From NCBI GenBank assembly GCA_934623455.1, contig CAKTVK010000061.1, positions 1 through 11,785 of the forward strand: a stretch of DNA of 11,785 nt, written 5' to 3'. The stretch is from an uncultured Eggerthellaceae bacterium (GTDB taxonomy: Bacteria > Actinomycetota > Coriobacteriia > Coriobacteriales > Eggerthellaceae). Below are positions 1 through 6,966 of the stretch, piece after piece. A program made the position numbers and the translations under genes. Position 1 is the stretch's first letter; each line of letters begins with the position of its first letter. The notes beneath the pieces are model-generated. The model made no database searches, was not told where the DNA came from, and worked only from the letters and a program-made list of their open reading frames with translations.

Positions 1-166
1 GATTACCCACGAGGAAAGATTTCGCACGAGCAAGCAACCGGCAAACACTCGTTCCTGACTCAACAAACTCTGCTCCTGCTTCTGCAGCAAGCAAACAACA
101 ACTGAAACCTTTCCAACTCCATCTTTCTATACCTTTTTCCCGTCATCCCCGCCCGCTCGCGCCGTT

Positions 167-175
167 TGCTATAAA
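167..175 (+). promoter_or_regulatory. Extended -10 promoter of the C26/MurT operon
   Basis: TGC-TATAAA, a good extended -10 element (TGn followed by a hexamer with 5 of 6 consensus matches), lies about 70 bases before the first start codon of the operon. The area around 147-152 is CG-rich and offers no convincing -35, which fits an extended -10 promoter. Bases 1-160 hold no gene I can support. The leader 180-246 has no obvious riboswitch; it contains the ribosome binding site AAGGAGAG (232-239), 7 bases before the ATG. Confidence 0.55.
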
Positions 176-246
176 ATGATAGTTTTGAAACAACACACCG
201 CAGCAAAACACGCGCCGAACAAAGCGCGCCCAAGGAGAGAGCCCCT

Positions 247-1260
247 ATGTCCGTACCACAACAGCACGTGCCCCTGATTGGCATTGTGCCTTCGTTTGTC
301 CCCGAAGAAGAAATCCTGCGCCTGAAAACAAACTACTGCCAAGCCATCGAAGAGTGGGGCGGAATGCCGCTGGCGCTGCCCATCACCGACGACGTGCGCA
401 TCTACGAATACCTTCTGCCCCAGATGGACGGCTTTCTGTTCACTGGCGGACACGACATTAGCCCCGAGTGCTACGGCGAAGCGCGTCACAGCGACAAACT
501 TTCGCCGCTCACACCGAACCGCGACCGCATGGAAGACCGCATTTTGAATTACGCGTACGATTTCGACATTCCCGTTTTAGGCGTGTGTCGTGGCATGCAA
601 ATGATCAACGTGCACTTCGGCGGCACGCTCTACCAGGACTTATCCGACGAATATCAGTCCATTGGCGGCAACCGCTGGGCGCTTGAGGGTATCTACGTGC
701 CCGATGAATCGGGCGATGCGCCCACCAGCATGCGCCTAACCGACAGCGACATCCGCCGTGCCCTGTGCCCCGGCTGCATCTACGAAGGCAAGGAACATCC
801 TTCGTGCGCACAGGACCGCCGCGACATGGCGCGCACCACCGAAGAGTACGGCATCATGCAAAGCTCGGAATCCACGCGCCTGAAGCACTGGCAGCAAGAC
901 CACTACGAATGCCCCAGCCACTTCGTGAACATCGACCGATCCACGATTCTGGGCAGCATCCTGCAAACTGATCACTTGGCGGTGAACTCCATGCACCATC
1001 AGGGCATCAAGACTGTGGCGCCGTGCCTGCGCGCCGCCGCTTATGCAACCGATGGCCTGGTGGAAGCAATCGAGATGCCCGACCGCCTGTTCTTCATGGG
1101 CACGCAGTGGCATCCCGAATTTTTCCGCACGCGCATGGGCCTGCTGTTTAAAGCATTCATCGACGCCGCGGCCACGCGCTACGAACAGCGCAATGCCGCC
1201 GGCCTGACCTGCCATGTTGAAAATGGCGCTCCCGTAATCATTCGCGAAGGAAGGGACTAA
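247..1260 (+). CDS. Class-I glutamine amidotransferase-like protein, peptidase C26 / gamma-glutamyl hydrolase (PuuD-like) family
   Basis: A 337-aa cytoplasmic protein. Family members hydrolyse gamma-glutamyl amide bonds (for example gamma-glutamyl-GABA in PuuD) or supply ammonia from glutamine. Visible signature: GGHDISPECYGE-like motif at residues 67-78, nucleophile elbow GVCRGMQ with Cys114, and QWHPE with His289 and Glu291, so the catalytic triad is complete. The start is fixed by AAGGAGAG 7 bases upstream of the ATG. At 337 aa it is clearly longer than typical PuuD (about 250 aa). The extra length is an insertion at about residues 142-222, between the strand after LYQDL and the HFVNI strand. 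The insertion contains Cys174-x2-Cys177, Cys187 and Cys222, which could form a metal site or disulfides; I do not recognise it. The gene ends one base before the MurT-like ligase and is surely co-transcribed with it, so the real substrate may be a peptidoglycan precursor or another gamma-glutamyl peptide rather than a polyamine intermediate. Family assignment is firm; substrate is not known. Confidence 0.88.
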   Translation: MSVPQQHVPLIGIVPSFVPEEEILRLKTNYCQAIEEWGGMPLALPITDDVRIYEYLLPQMDGFLFTGGHDISPECYGEARHSDKLSPLTPNRDRMEDRILNYAYDFDIPVLGVCRGMQMINVHFGGTLYQDLSDEYQSIGGNRWALEGIYVPDESGDAPTSMRLTDSDIRRALCPGCIYEGKEHPSCAQDRRDMARTTEEYGIMQSSESTRLKHWQQDHYECPSHFVNIDRSTILGSILQTDHLAVNSMHHQGIKTVAPCLRAAAYATDGLVEAIEMPDRLFFMGTQWHPEFFRTRMGLLFKAFIDAAATRYEQRNAAGLTCHVENGAPVIIREGRD

Positions 1261-1261
1261 C

Positions 1262-2629
1262 ATGGGCCTCAAAACCTCAGCCGCCATCGGCATGTGCCAC
1301 GCCAGCTACAAGGCAATGCGCGCACTCGGACGCACGGGACACGCCCTGCCGGGTCGCCTGGCAATGCTGCTCGATCGCAACATCGTGCGCCATTTGAGCG
1401 AAGGCCACCACGCCGTTATGATTACAGGCACGAATGGAAAGACAACCACCACTCACATGGTGCAACAAGCCATCATCAACACGTTCGGCAGCGCAGCCTA
1501 TGACCCTTCCAGCACGAATCTGGAGCAAGGCATTGCCACCACGCTGTGCCTTGACAGCACGATTTCGGGCGCGCGCAAAAGCGACTGGGCCGTAATAGAG
1601 AGCGACGAAGGCGCCACGAAGCTTCTTTTGCCGGCAACGCTGCCGCAAGTTCTTGTGGTCACAAACCTCTACCGCGATCAGGTGGACCGCTACCCCACCT
1701 GGACAACCGCACGCGATTACATCATCGAGGCCATTAAGAAAAGCCCCAACACCACACTCGTGCTCAACGCCGACTGCCAGGTCACAGCCTCTATTGCCAG
1801 CGCCGTGCCGAACAAGGTCGTTTGGTTTGGCATGGAGTGTGCGCCTTACGACGAAGGCATTGCCGATTTCGATGAGCGCGTTGACTGCATCAAGTGCGGC
1901 GCACCCCTGGCGTTCACCCGCCGCAGCTTTGCGCATTTGGGCGCTTTCACATGCTCGAACTGCGGATACGCTCATCACGCGGCCGACATCGCCTGTGTTG
2001 CCATAAACGACAAGCAGGAAAAGAGCTGCACGCTTACCCTGTGCGTGCACAATCGCGAAATCACGGTGCCGGTAAACGTGCGCGCCGGTTACGACGTATA
2101 CAACGCGGTTGCGGCTTTCGCTGCCCTCACAACGCTGGGGTTGCCCGAAAATCAGATTTGCGAAGCGCTCGGACATTTCAAACATGCCGCGCATCGCTTC
2201 GAGATATTCGATGTCGAAGGCACGCAAACGCGCCTGCTGCTCATGAAGAACACAGCCGGTGCAAACCAGCTGCTGAACATGCTAGCATCAGAGGAAAACG
2301 TGCCCACGAACCTGGTGTACCTTTTGGGTAACCAGGTTATGGACGGCATTTACACCGATTGGGTACGCGGCGTTCACTGGGAAAAGCTGCTACGCCCCGA
2401 AACGCGCGCCATCATTGGCGGACCTTGCTATCAGGACCTGCGCGAAAGCCTGCTTGCCGCAGGATTTGCCGAAGACGCGCTGTCCGTTGAGACCGATTAC
2501 GCCGCGCTGGTGGACAAGATTGGCGCCATGAATGAGCCCGTCACGGTTATCGCGAACTGCTCAACCGTTGAAGATTTGCGTCTTGAGCTCGTAAAACGAT
2601 ACAAGCCCATCGATTACTGGAACGAATAG
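1262..2629 (+). CDS. murT: MurT-like Mur ligase family protein (lipid II isoglutaminyl synthase ligase subunit-like, DUF1727)
   Basis: A 455-aa cytoplasmic Mur ligase. MurT uses ATP to activate the alpha-carboxylate of D-Glu in lipid II, and its partner GatD supplies ammonia, giving D-isoglutamine. Seen here: P-loop ITGTNGKTTT (residues 54-63), ESDEGA (113-118) at the Mur ligase acidic position, NLYRDQVDRY (135-144), a Cys4 zinc ribbon Cys209-x2-Cys212 and Cys231-x2-Cys234 typical of MurT, and the C-terminal DUF1727-type MKNTAGANQLL segment (328-338). Length fits the family. The segment LGNQVMDGIYTDWVRG (355-370) matches the usual NDxxADGxDxSWxWD block only partly: Asp361-Gly362 are kept and the SWxWD part is lost. 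The start ATG lies one base after the upstream stop, and its binding site AAGGAAGGG is inside the end of the C26 gene, implying translational coupling. No gatD follows; transcription runs into repeat copy 1, which carries a hairpin terminator. The symbol is by family; since the partner is not a GatD, the substrate could differ from lipid II. Confidence 0.82.
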   Translation: MGLKTSAAIGMCHASYKAMRALGRTGHALPGRLAMLLDRNIVRHLSEGHHAVMITGTNGKTTTTHMVQQAIINTFGSAAYDPSSTNLEQGIATTLCLDSTISGARKSDWAVIESDEGATKLLLPATLPQVLVVTNLYRDQVDRYPTWTTARDYIIEAIKKSPNTTLVLNADCQVTASIASAVPNKVVWFGMECAPYDEGIADFDERVDCIKCGAPLAFTRRSFAHLGAFTCSNCGYAHHAADIACVAINDKQEKSCTLTLCVHNREITVPVNVRAGYDVYNAVAAFAALTTLGLPENQICEALGHFKHAAHRFEIFDVEGTQTRLLLMKNTAGANQLLNMLASEENVPTNLVYLLGNQVMDGIYTDWVRGVHWEKLLRPETRAIIGGPCYQDLRESLLAAGFAEDALSVETDYAALVDKIGAMNEPVTVIANCSTVEDLRLELVKRYKPIDYWNE

Positions 2630-2666
2630 ACGCCAGGGCGAGCCACACACCCCGCAGCGCGCAAAT

Positions 2667-2823
2667 TGTTGACAAATTACCCCACCTTTTGTCAACAATT
2701 CACGGTGATTCGACGCACTGGCTGGCAAGGGCTTACGGCAAAGGAACAAAAGCACAAGAAAAATCCGAGGGCAAGCAGCACCTCGGATTTTTTGTTGACA
2801 AAAGGTGGGGTAATTTGTCAACA
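2667..2823 (+). repeat. 157-bp MITE-like element, copy 1, with perfect 32-bp terminal inverted repeats
   Basis: The element starts TGTTGACAAATTACCCC and ends with its reverse complement. The left arm 2667-2698 and right arm 2792-2823 are perfect 32-bp inverted repeats. Each arm is itself a palindrome: TGTTGACAAA and TTTGTCAACA flank an 11-base core. At the left end of this copy the palindrome extends to 13-bp arms (AATTGTTGACAAA at 2664-2676, mirrored at 2688-2700). The interior carries a hairpin terminator. A second copy lies at 6967-7123 in the same orientation with only two substitutions (2702 A versus 7002 G; 2774 A versus 7074 C). No transposase is encoded and I see no target-site duplication. 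It is best described as a non-autonomous mobile or dispersed intergenic repeat; the mobilising enzyme is unknown. Confidence 0.9.
2759..2792 (+). terminator. Intrinsic terminator inside repeat copy 1
   Basis: AAAAATCCGAGG (2759-2770) pairs perfectly with CCTCGGATTTTT (2781-2792) around a 10-base loop and is followed by another T. The run of A before and T after the stem makes it usable on both strands. It is the first good terminator after the MurT-like gene, so the repeat probably supplies the operon's 3' end and insulates the following promoter. Confidence 0.75.
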
Positions 2824-2871
2824 CACCCTTGACCAAAAGAGCAGCCCGGTAAAGCAAAAGCGCCGAAAAGC

Positions 2872-2901
2872 TTGACCCCCCCCCGATTCAGGGCGCATAC
2901 T
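2872..2901 (+). promoter_or_regulatory. Promoter of the riboswitch/DUF4430 gene with a C9 tract in its spacer
   Basis: A -35 TTGACC (2872-2877) and a -10 CATACT (2896-2901) are separated by 18 bases. Nine consecutive C residues (2876-2884) overlap the last two bases of the -35 and the first seven of the spacer. Loss of one C would give the optimal 17-base spacing. The boxes match consensus 5/6 and 4/6. Transcription would start near 2908 and run through the structured leader into the gene at 3260. The assignment is by sequence match and position only. Confidence 0.55.
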
Positions 2902-2904
2902 TAG

Positions 2905-3128
2905 TTCGTAAGCGTGAACAGCACGCGAACGTTGCTTTTGCCCCAGAAGGGGTCGAATGAACAGGGTGTGAATCCCTGGCGAGTAGGTCACCGTGATGCC
3001 GCCTTTCGCAAGAAGCGCGGATAAGCCGGATCTTCGAGCGACGAGAACGAGGAGGGCTGCCTAAACCGGTAACCTCGTACGCCAGCTTTCAAGCCGCGAG
3101 CAACGCAGGCTGGCACACGACTAGGTTA
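2905..3128 (+). ncRNA. Probable cobalamin (B12) riboswitch aptamer in the leader of the DUF4430 gene
   Basis: The 350-base leader between the promoter and the start codon is rich in stems. Its core CAGGGTGTGAATCCCTGGC (2962-2980) has the paired arms CAGGG/CCCTG around a TGTGAAT loop, the form of the conserved P3 region (GGTGTGAATCC) of cobalamin riboswitches. It is preceded by GAATGAA (2955-2961) and followed by GGTCACCGTGATGC (2986-2999), resembling the GCAACNGTAA-type box. AAGCCGG at 3023-3029 resembles the later conserved AAGCCGG/AAGTCAGG block. Further hairpins are ACGAGG (3047-3052) with CCTCGT (3073-3078) and GCCAGC (3081-3086) with GCTGGC (3109-3114). A terminator follows directly. The DUF4430 (transcobalamin-like) domain encoded downstream independently fits B12 control. 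The match is by eye and diverges from textbook sequences in places; the exact ends are uncertain. Confidence 0.65.
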
Positions 3129-3130
3129 TC

Positions 3131-3168
3131 AAGAGCCCTGAGCCGCAAAGGCCCGGGGCTCTTTTCTT
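3131..3168 (+). terminator. Intrinsic terminator forming the riboswitch expression platform
   Basis: AAGAGCCCTGAGCC (3131-3144) pairs with GGCCCGGGGCTCTT (3150-3163) around a GCAAA loop, with one A·C mismatch and one wobble pair, and is followed by TTCTT. It lies between the aptamer-like leader and the coding sequence, so it acts as an attenuator rather than a gene end. AGGGCT at 3053-3058 is complementary to AGCCCT (3134-3139) in the 5' arm and could be part of an antiterminator; that is an inference from complementarity alone. Confidence 0.75.
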
Positions 3169-3259
3169 CGACCTCGCCACCAGGCAAAAGGCGCTCGAGC
3201 CGCTCACGAGGAACCCGACCACAGGAAAGAAGCCTGATGAAAGAAAGGGGTATGCAGAA

Positions 3260-6200
3260 ATGTCAGAAAAAACGAGGAAATTCTCAAGAGGGGGTGCCCT
3301 AAACATCCTTTTATCGCTGGTGCTGGTAGCGGGTCTGCTGCCGATTATGCCGGCGAAGGCCCTGGCCGATGAACCCGCGGCAGACCTGGGTAGTGTCCAC
3401 GTAATCGTGGAGAACACCACCTGCCCCGCGCCCGACGCGGCGTGGACGGGCACGCTGGTGGATTCGAACGTGGCGCTATCCGCGGACTCCACCATGATGA
3501 GCTGCGTCAAGGCCGCCATCGAGGGCGCGGGCAAGACGCAGGTGGGCGCCGACAACGGCTACATCAGCGAGATCGAGGGTCTGGCCGAGCACGACGGCGA
3601 CGGCCACGACCCGGATGGCAAGGGCTACTCCGGCTGGATGGGCACCTTGAACGACTGGTTCACCGACGAGGGCTTCGCCAACTTCTCCGTGGCGAATGGC
3701 AAGCTGTCGGCGGGCGACCAGATCCGTGTGATGTACACCTGCACCATGTACGATTTGGGCAACCCTAACAACACCGACAAAACGCTTGCGGGCATCGAGT
3801 TCTCCGCCGGCACGCTGGACAAGCCGTTCAGCCCCGACCAGCGCTCCTACACCCTGACGGTGCCCCAGGGCACCGCGTCGGTCGCGGTGATGCCCACGGC
3901 GGCCAACAAGAACTACCAGGTGCGCACGTTCGCGAATGATATCCAGTACAAGCGCACGGCGGACGTGCCGGTGACCGACGGCGCCACCATCACCGTGAAG
4001 AGCGGCTACGAGGACCTGAACGCCGCGAACGACGCCGCCGACGCTGTGGCCTACACGTTCACGGTGAAGGTGGGCGAGCCCGCGCAGCCAAGCGCCACCG
4101 CACCGAAGATGACAGCCCTGAAATTCGCGGGCACTCCGGCGTTTACCCCCGAAGTGCTGTACTACGATCAGCCTGAAGGAACGCTTTTCCAGCTTGATGA
4201 ACAGGGAGAACGCACGGGTGAAACGGGTCTGTCGGACACGTGCCGCAATTATGCCGTGTACGTGAGTTCTGGCACGGAAAGCGTAAAGCCCGCAGGCGCG
4301 AGTGCCGTGAAGATCTTCAAAGAAGGCTTTGCATACAATCCCAAAGGCTGCTGGTCAACGGTATACGTTGACGACGAGCCGTTCATCACAGAGAAAGCGA
4401 CAAATATAGCAATGGCCTCGGCCTGGTCGAAAACAAAACTCGACCTGGTCAACAACAAGACAGAAATGAGCATCCACCTTCAGAACAAAAATACCAACGA
4501 AGAAACCACGTACACGATAACGTTCGAGATTATGGGCGAGCTGAGCGTTGATGCCGTCAAAAGCCAAATCGAAGCTCTTAATCCAGACGAGCTGGTATGG
4601 CCCGACGACACCGATGACGTTACGAAGGTGCACCGAAACTACTCGAACTTGAGCGAAGAGAAGAAACAGCAAATCCCTGCAGAGCTTGTGCAAAAGCTGG
4701 AGCGCTGCATGGAATACGTAAGCGACGACCGTGTGCCGCAGACGCTGGAAATCGCGCAACCTGCAAGCATGCTGTATTACCTTGAAGGCCAACCGTTCAA
4801 CACAGCGGGCCTGCAGCTTTTGGCAAGCTACGCCGATGGTCCAACGCGCACCGTTAAAGACGCGAAGTATTACACTGTTGAGCCAAGCGGCGGCCTGACA
4901 AACGAAACAGAGGTAACAATCACCTATAACGGCCTGAGCGTGAAGCATCCCGTCTCCATTGTTTCCCCGTCGCTCGCAGGAAGCGGAACAGAGCAGGATC
5001 CCTACCTTCTGAGCAGCGCCGCCGACCTGCAGAATTTGAGCCAATTAGTGGCTGCGGGATTCGTTACCGAAGGCACCTTCTTCCGCATGACCGCCAATAT
5101 CACTTTGCCCGAGAACTGGGCGCCTATCGGGCGCACTAAAGACGGCTCGACCGATATCAAGGGCCAGAATCTGAACGCCTTCAGGGGCACCATCGATGGT
5201 GCTGGATACACCGTGACCGTGCCAGCGGGCGAAAAGCCCCTGATCGGTTACGTTCGGGGCGCCGAAATCAAGAACCTCAACGTTTACGGCGATCGCATTG
5301 AAGGCTACGGCCTGGTCAACAACTTGGAAGGCGTGGGTCTTTCGGGTTCCTCCGTGGTCATCGACAATGTGACGCTGAAAAGCGGTACGAACGTGGTGAA
5401 ATCTGGCCTGCTGGGTGCCAACATCACTGTAAACGGGTTCGCGGGCTGTTCCGCCGGCTTTGTTGCCACCGTACGCAATTGCACCATTGAAGAAGGCGTC
5501 ACCATCGGATGCGATGGTGACCAACCGTATATCGGGTCCATCGCGGGTCGTATGCAAGGCACCGTTGAGAACTGTGTGAGCTACGCAACCGTCAAAGGAA
5601 CAAGCTACGTGGGCGGCATCATCGGCACCCGCGACAACGCTATGGGAGAATGCAATGTTATAAACTGCACCTTCGGCGGAACGGTTGAGGGAAACAGCAA
5701 CGTGGGCGGCATCGTTGGCGGCGGCTACAGCAACCAAAGCGCTCCGAACGGCGGACGTCCCACCATCACGGGCTGCACATCTACCGGCACTGTTTCCGGA
5801 AACAGCAACGTAGGTGGCATCCTGGGCGGCGACATATGCGTTGCTCAAACCTGGAGCAATGTGGCTGGCTCCATCAGCAACAACACGTTTACTGGTAAAG
5901 TTTCTGGTACAAAGAACATAGGCGCAATCATCGGTTATCTTTGCAGCTTGAACGCCATGGATAGCATTTTCGGAAACCTTTATTCGATTGATTGCGGTGC
6001 CGAAGGTGTTATCGGCTTCTTGAAGTACCTGGATACCAACTTCGAGAATCCCACTGTTATGGAAGGCACCGTTGTATTCAACACCGAAAATGGCACATCC
6101 GAGTGCCCGCCCGTGAGCGGCTGCAGCTGGAAAGCGGGCCTCAACCGCACCGATGATCCGCTGGGCGCGGACTCCTACAAGCTGGGTAAAGCTTTGAGCT

Positions 6201-6847
6201 ACTTCAAGGTATCGACTTCCGTTGTTGCCGCCGATCCCATTAAGGTGGGCGACACCGTAACGGTTGACGTAGTTGCAACGGCAAACGACGGCGTTGCTGC
6301 CCTGTCCGGCGTGCTGGATTACGATCCCACCCAGTTCGAACTTGTGGGCGTTTCCAAGGGAGCAGGTCTTTCCGAAGGCGCATCCTTCCTGCCCGCAGAC
6401 AACAAGGCCGAAGCCACGTTCAGCTTCTACAACAACGGCGCGGATGCGAAGGACGGCATTGTTGTTGCTACGGCAACCCTGAAGGCCCTGAAGGCATGCG
6501 ACGGCGCAACCGTATCCGTGAAGGACGGCATGGCCGCACTGGAGGGCAACCCCGTTGAGCAAAACGTGATTCTGGGAAACGTTGCCACAGTGGACGTATT
6601 GGCCGACGCCGCGAAGGGCGACGTCAACAACAATGGCAAGATCAACATTGTTGACGCCCAGGTCATCTATGACATGAGCCGTGGCAGCTACGGCGAAAAC
6701 TACGCTTCGCTGGCACTTCCCGCTGGCTGGACGCATGCTACGTTGGTTTGGGCGGCGAATGTCAATGGCGACGATGCGATTGATGCCGCCGATGCTTTCG
6801 CAACTCAGTACTTCGTGCATTACGGCACGTGGGGTGCAAGTGCATAA
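3260..6847 (+). CDS. Secreted modular surface protein: DUF4430, cadherin-like, Ig-like, GLUG beta-helix, cohesin-like and dockerin domains
   Basis: A 1195-aa exported protein. The start is supported by GAAAGGGG (3243-3250) nine bases upstream and by the signal peptide that follows (residues 1-36, basic N-region, hydrophobic core, AKALA cleavage site before Asp37). Domains in order: DUF4430, the transcobalamin/intrinsic-factor C-terminal fold (about 45-163, with YISEIEGLAE and GYSGWMGTLNDWF); cadherin-like beta-sandwich (175-272); a second beta-rich segment (283-425); a helical FIVAR-like linker (428-488); Ig-like Big_3 (492-568); GLUG beta-helix (575-925, with YVGGIIG, NVGGIVG, NVGGILG); a cohesin-like domain (980-1115, GDTVTVDV, LDYDPTQFELVGV, DGIVVATATLKAL); and a type I dockerin (1118-1189) with calcium loops DVNNNGKINIVD and NVNGDDAIDAAD. 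There is no LPXTG motif or membrane anchor, so attachment is probably by the dockerin docking to a cohesin elsewhere. Its likely role is surface binding of a corrinoid or a corrinoid-linked ligand, under B12 control. GC drops sharply after about codon 280. Function is inferred from domains only. Confidence 0.85.
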   Translation: MSEKTRKFSRGGALNILLSLVLVAGLLPIMPAKALADEPAADLGSVHVIVENTTCPAPDAAWTGTLVDSNVALSADSTMMSCVKAAIEGAGKTQVGADNGYISEIEGLAEHDGDGHDPDGKGYSGWMGTLNDWFTDEGFANFSVANGKLSAGDQIRVMYTCTMYDLGNPNNTDKTLAGIEFSAGTLDKPFSPDQRSYTLTVPQGTASVAVMPTAANKNYQVRTFANDIQYKRTADVPVTDGATITVKSGYEDLNAANDAADAVAYTFTVKVGEPAQPSATAPKMTALKFAGTPAFTPEVLYYDQPEGTLFQLDEQGERTGETGLSDTCRNYAVYVSSGTESVKPAGASAVKIFKEGFAYNPKGCWSTVYVDDEPFITEKATNIAMASAWSKTKLDLVNNKTEMSIHLQNKNTNEETTYTITFEIMGELSVDAVKSQIEALNPDELVWPDDTDDVTKVHRNYSNLSEEKKQQIPAELVQKLERCMEYVSDDRVPQTLEIAQPASMLYYLEGQPFNTAGLQLLASYADGPTRTVKDAKYYTVEPSGGLTNETEVTITYNGLSVKHPVSIVSPSLAGSGTEQDPYLLSSAADLQNLSQLVAAGFVTEGTFFRMTANITLPENWAPIGRTKDGSTDIKGQNLNAFRGTIDGAGYTVTVPAGEKPLIGYVRGAEIKNLNVYGDRIEGYGLVNNLEGVGLSGSSVVIDNVTLKSGTNVVKSGLLGANITVNGFAGCSAGFVATVRNCTIEEGVTIGCDGDQPYIGSIAGRMQGTVENCVSYATVKGTSYVGGIIGTRDNAMGECNVINCTFGGTVEGNSNVGGIVGGGYSNQSAPNGGRPTITGCTSTGTVSGNSNVGGILGGDICVAQTWSNVAGSISNNTFTGKVSGTKNIGAIIGYLCSLNAMDSIFGNLYSIDCGAEGVIGFLKYLDTNFENPTVMEGTVVFNTENGTSECPPVSGCSWKAGLNRTDDPLGADSYKLGKALSYFKVSTSVVAADPIKVGDTVTVDVVATANDGVAALSGVLDYDPTQFELVGVSKGAGLSEGASFLPADNKAEATFSFYNNGADAKDGIVVATATLKALKACDGATVSVKDGMAALEGNPVEQNVILGNVATVDVLADAAKGDVNNNGKINIVDAQVIYDMSRGSYGENYASLALPAGWTHATLVWAANVNGDDAIDAADAFATQYFVHYGTWGASA

Positions 6848-6911
6848 GCTGGAGCGCACGCTTGCACGGGGATGATAGGCGGCTTTGAAACAAACGCCCT
6901 TCCCCACCAAA

Positions 6912-6955
6912 AAGGGGCTGCATCGAATTATTTCGGTGCAGCCCCTTCCTTTCCC
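6912..6955. terminator. Bidirectional hairpin terminator after the DUF4430 gene
   Basis: AAGGGGCTGCATCGAA (6912-6927) pairs with TTCGGTGCAGCCCCTT (6932-6947) around a TTAT tetraloop, with one T·G wobble in the 16-bp stem. On the plus strand it is followed by CCTTTCCC, a weak T-tract; on the minus strand by TTTGG after the stem's own TT, giving a somewhat better U-tract. It lies 65 bases after the stop codon of the 1195-aa gene and can serve both convergent transcripts. Confidence 0.75.
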
Positions 6956-6966
6956 AAGGCGACCTC

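Noticed and set aside
2795..2823. Outward-facing promoter from the TTGACA in the right end of the repeat
   Set aside because: No -10-like hexamer lies 16-18 bases downstream (the position reads TCAACA), so TTGACA here is just part of the palindrome.
2660..2830. Target-site duplication around repeat copy 1 or 2
   Set aside because: Immediate flanks (GCAAAT and CACCCT for copy 1; ACCTC and AAAAAG for copy 2) do not match; any duplication is absent or eroded.
2666..2875. A small open frame through repeat copy 1 (protein beginning MLTNYPTFCQQ), with a near-identical frame in copy 2
   Set aside because: It arises from the terminal inverted repeat; the same peptide start appears on both strands because the ends are inverted copies. 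No ribosome binding site, and the frame runs into unrelated flanks.
5578..5850. CRISPR-like or tandem DNA repeat array suggested by recurring glycine-rich units
   Set aside because: The periodicity is at protein level (GLUG beta-helix turns of variable length); the DNA is not repeated exactly and has no uniform spacers.
6614..6847. LPXTG-type sortase anchor or C-terminal membrane helix in the dockerin protein
   Set aside because: The chain ends directly after the dockerin (HYGTWGASA) without an LPXTG motif, hydrophobic segment or basic tail.
5045..6910. A 621-codon minus-strand open frame antisense to the 1195-aa gene
   Set aside because: The plus strand in this region encodes clear GLUG, cohesin and dockerin motifs; the minus frame is low-complexity Ala/Val/His-rich with no start signal.
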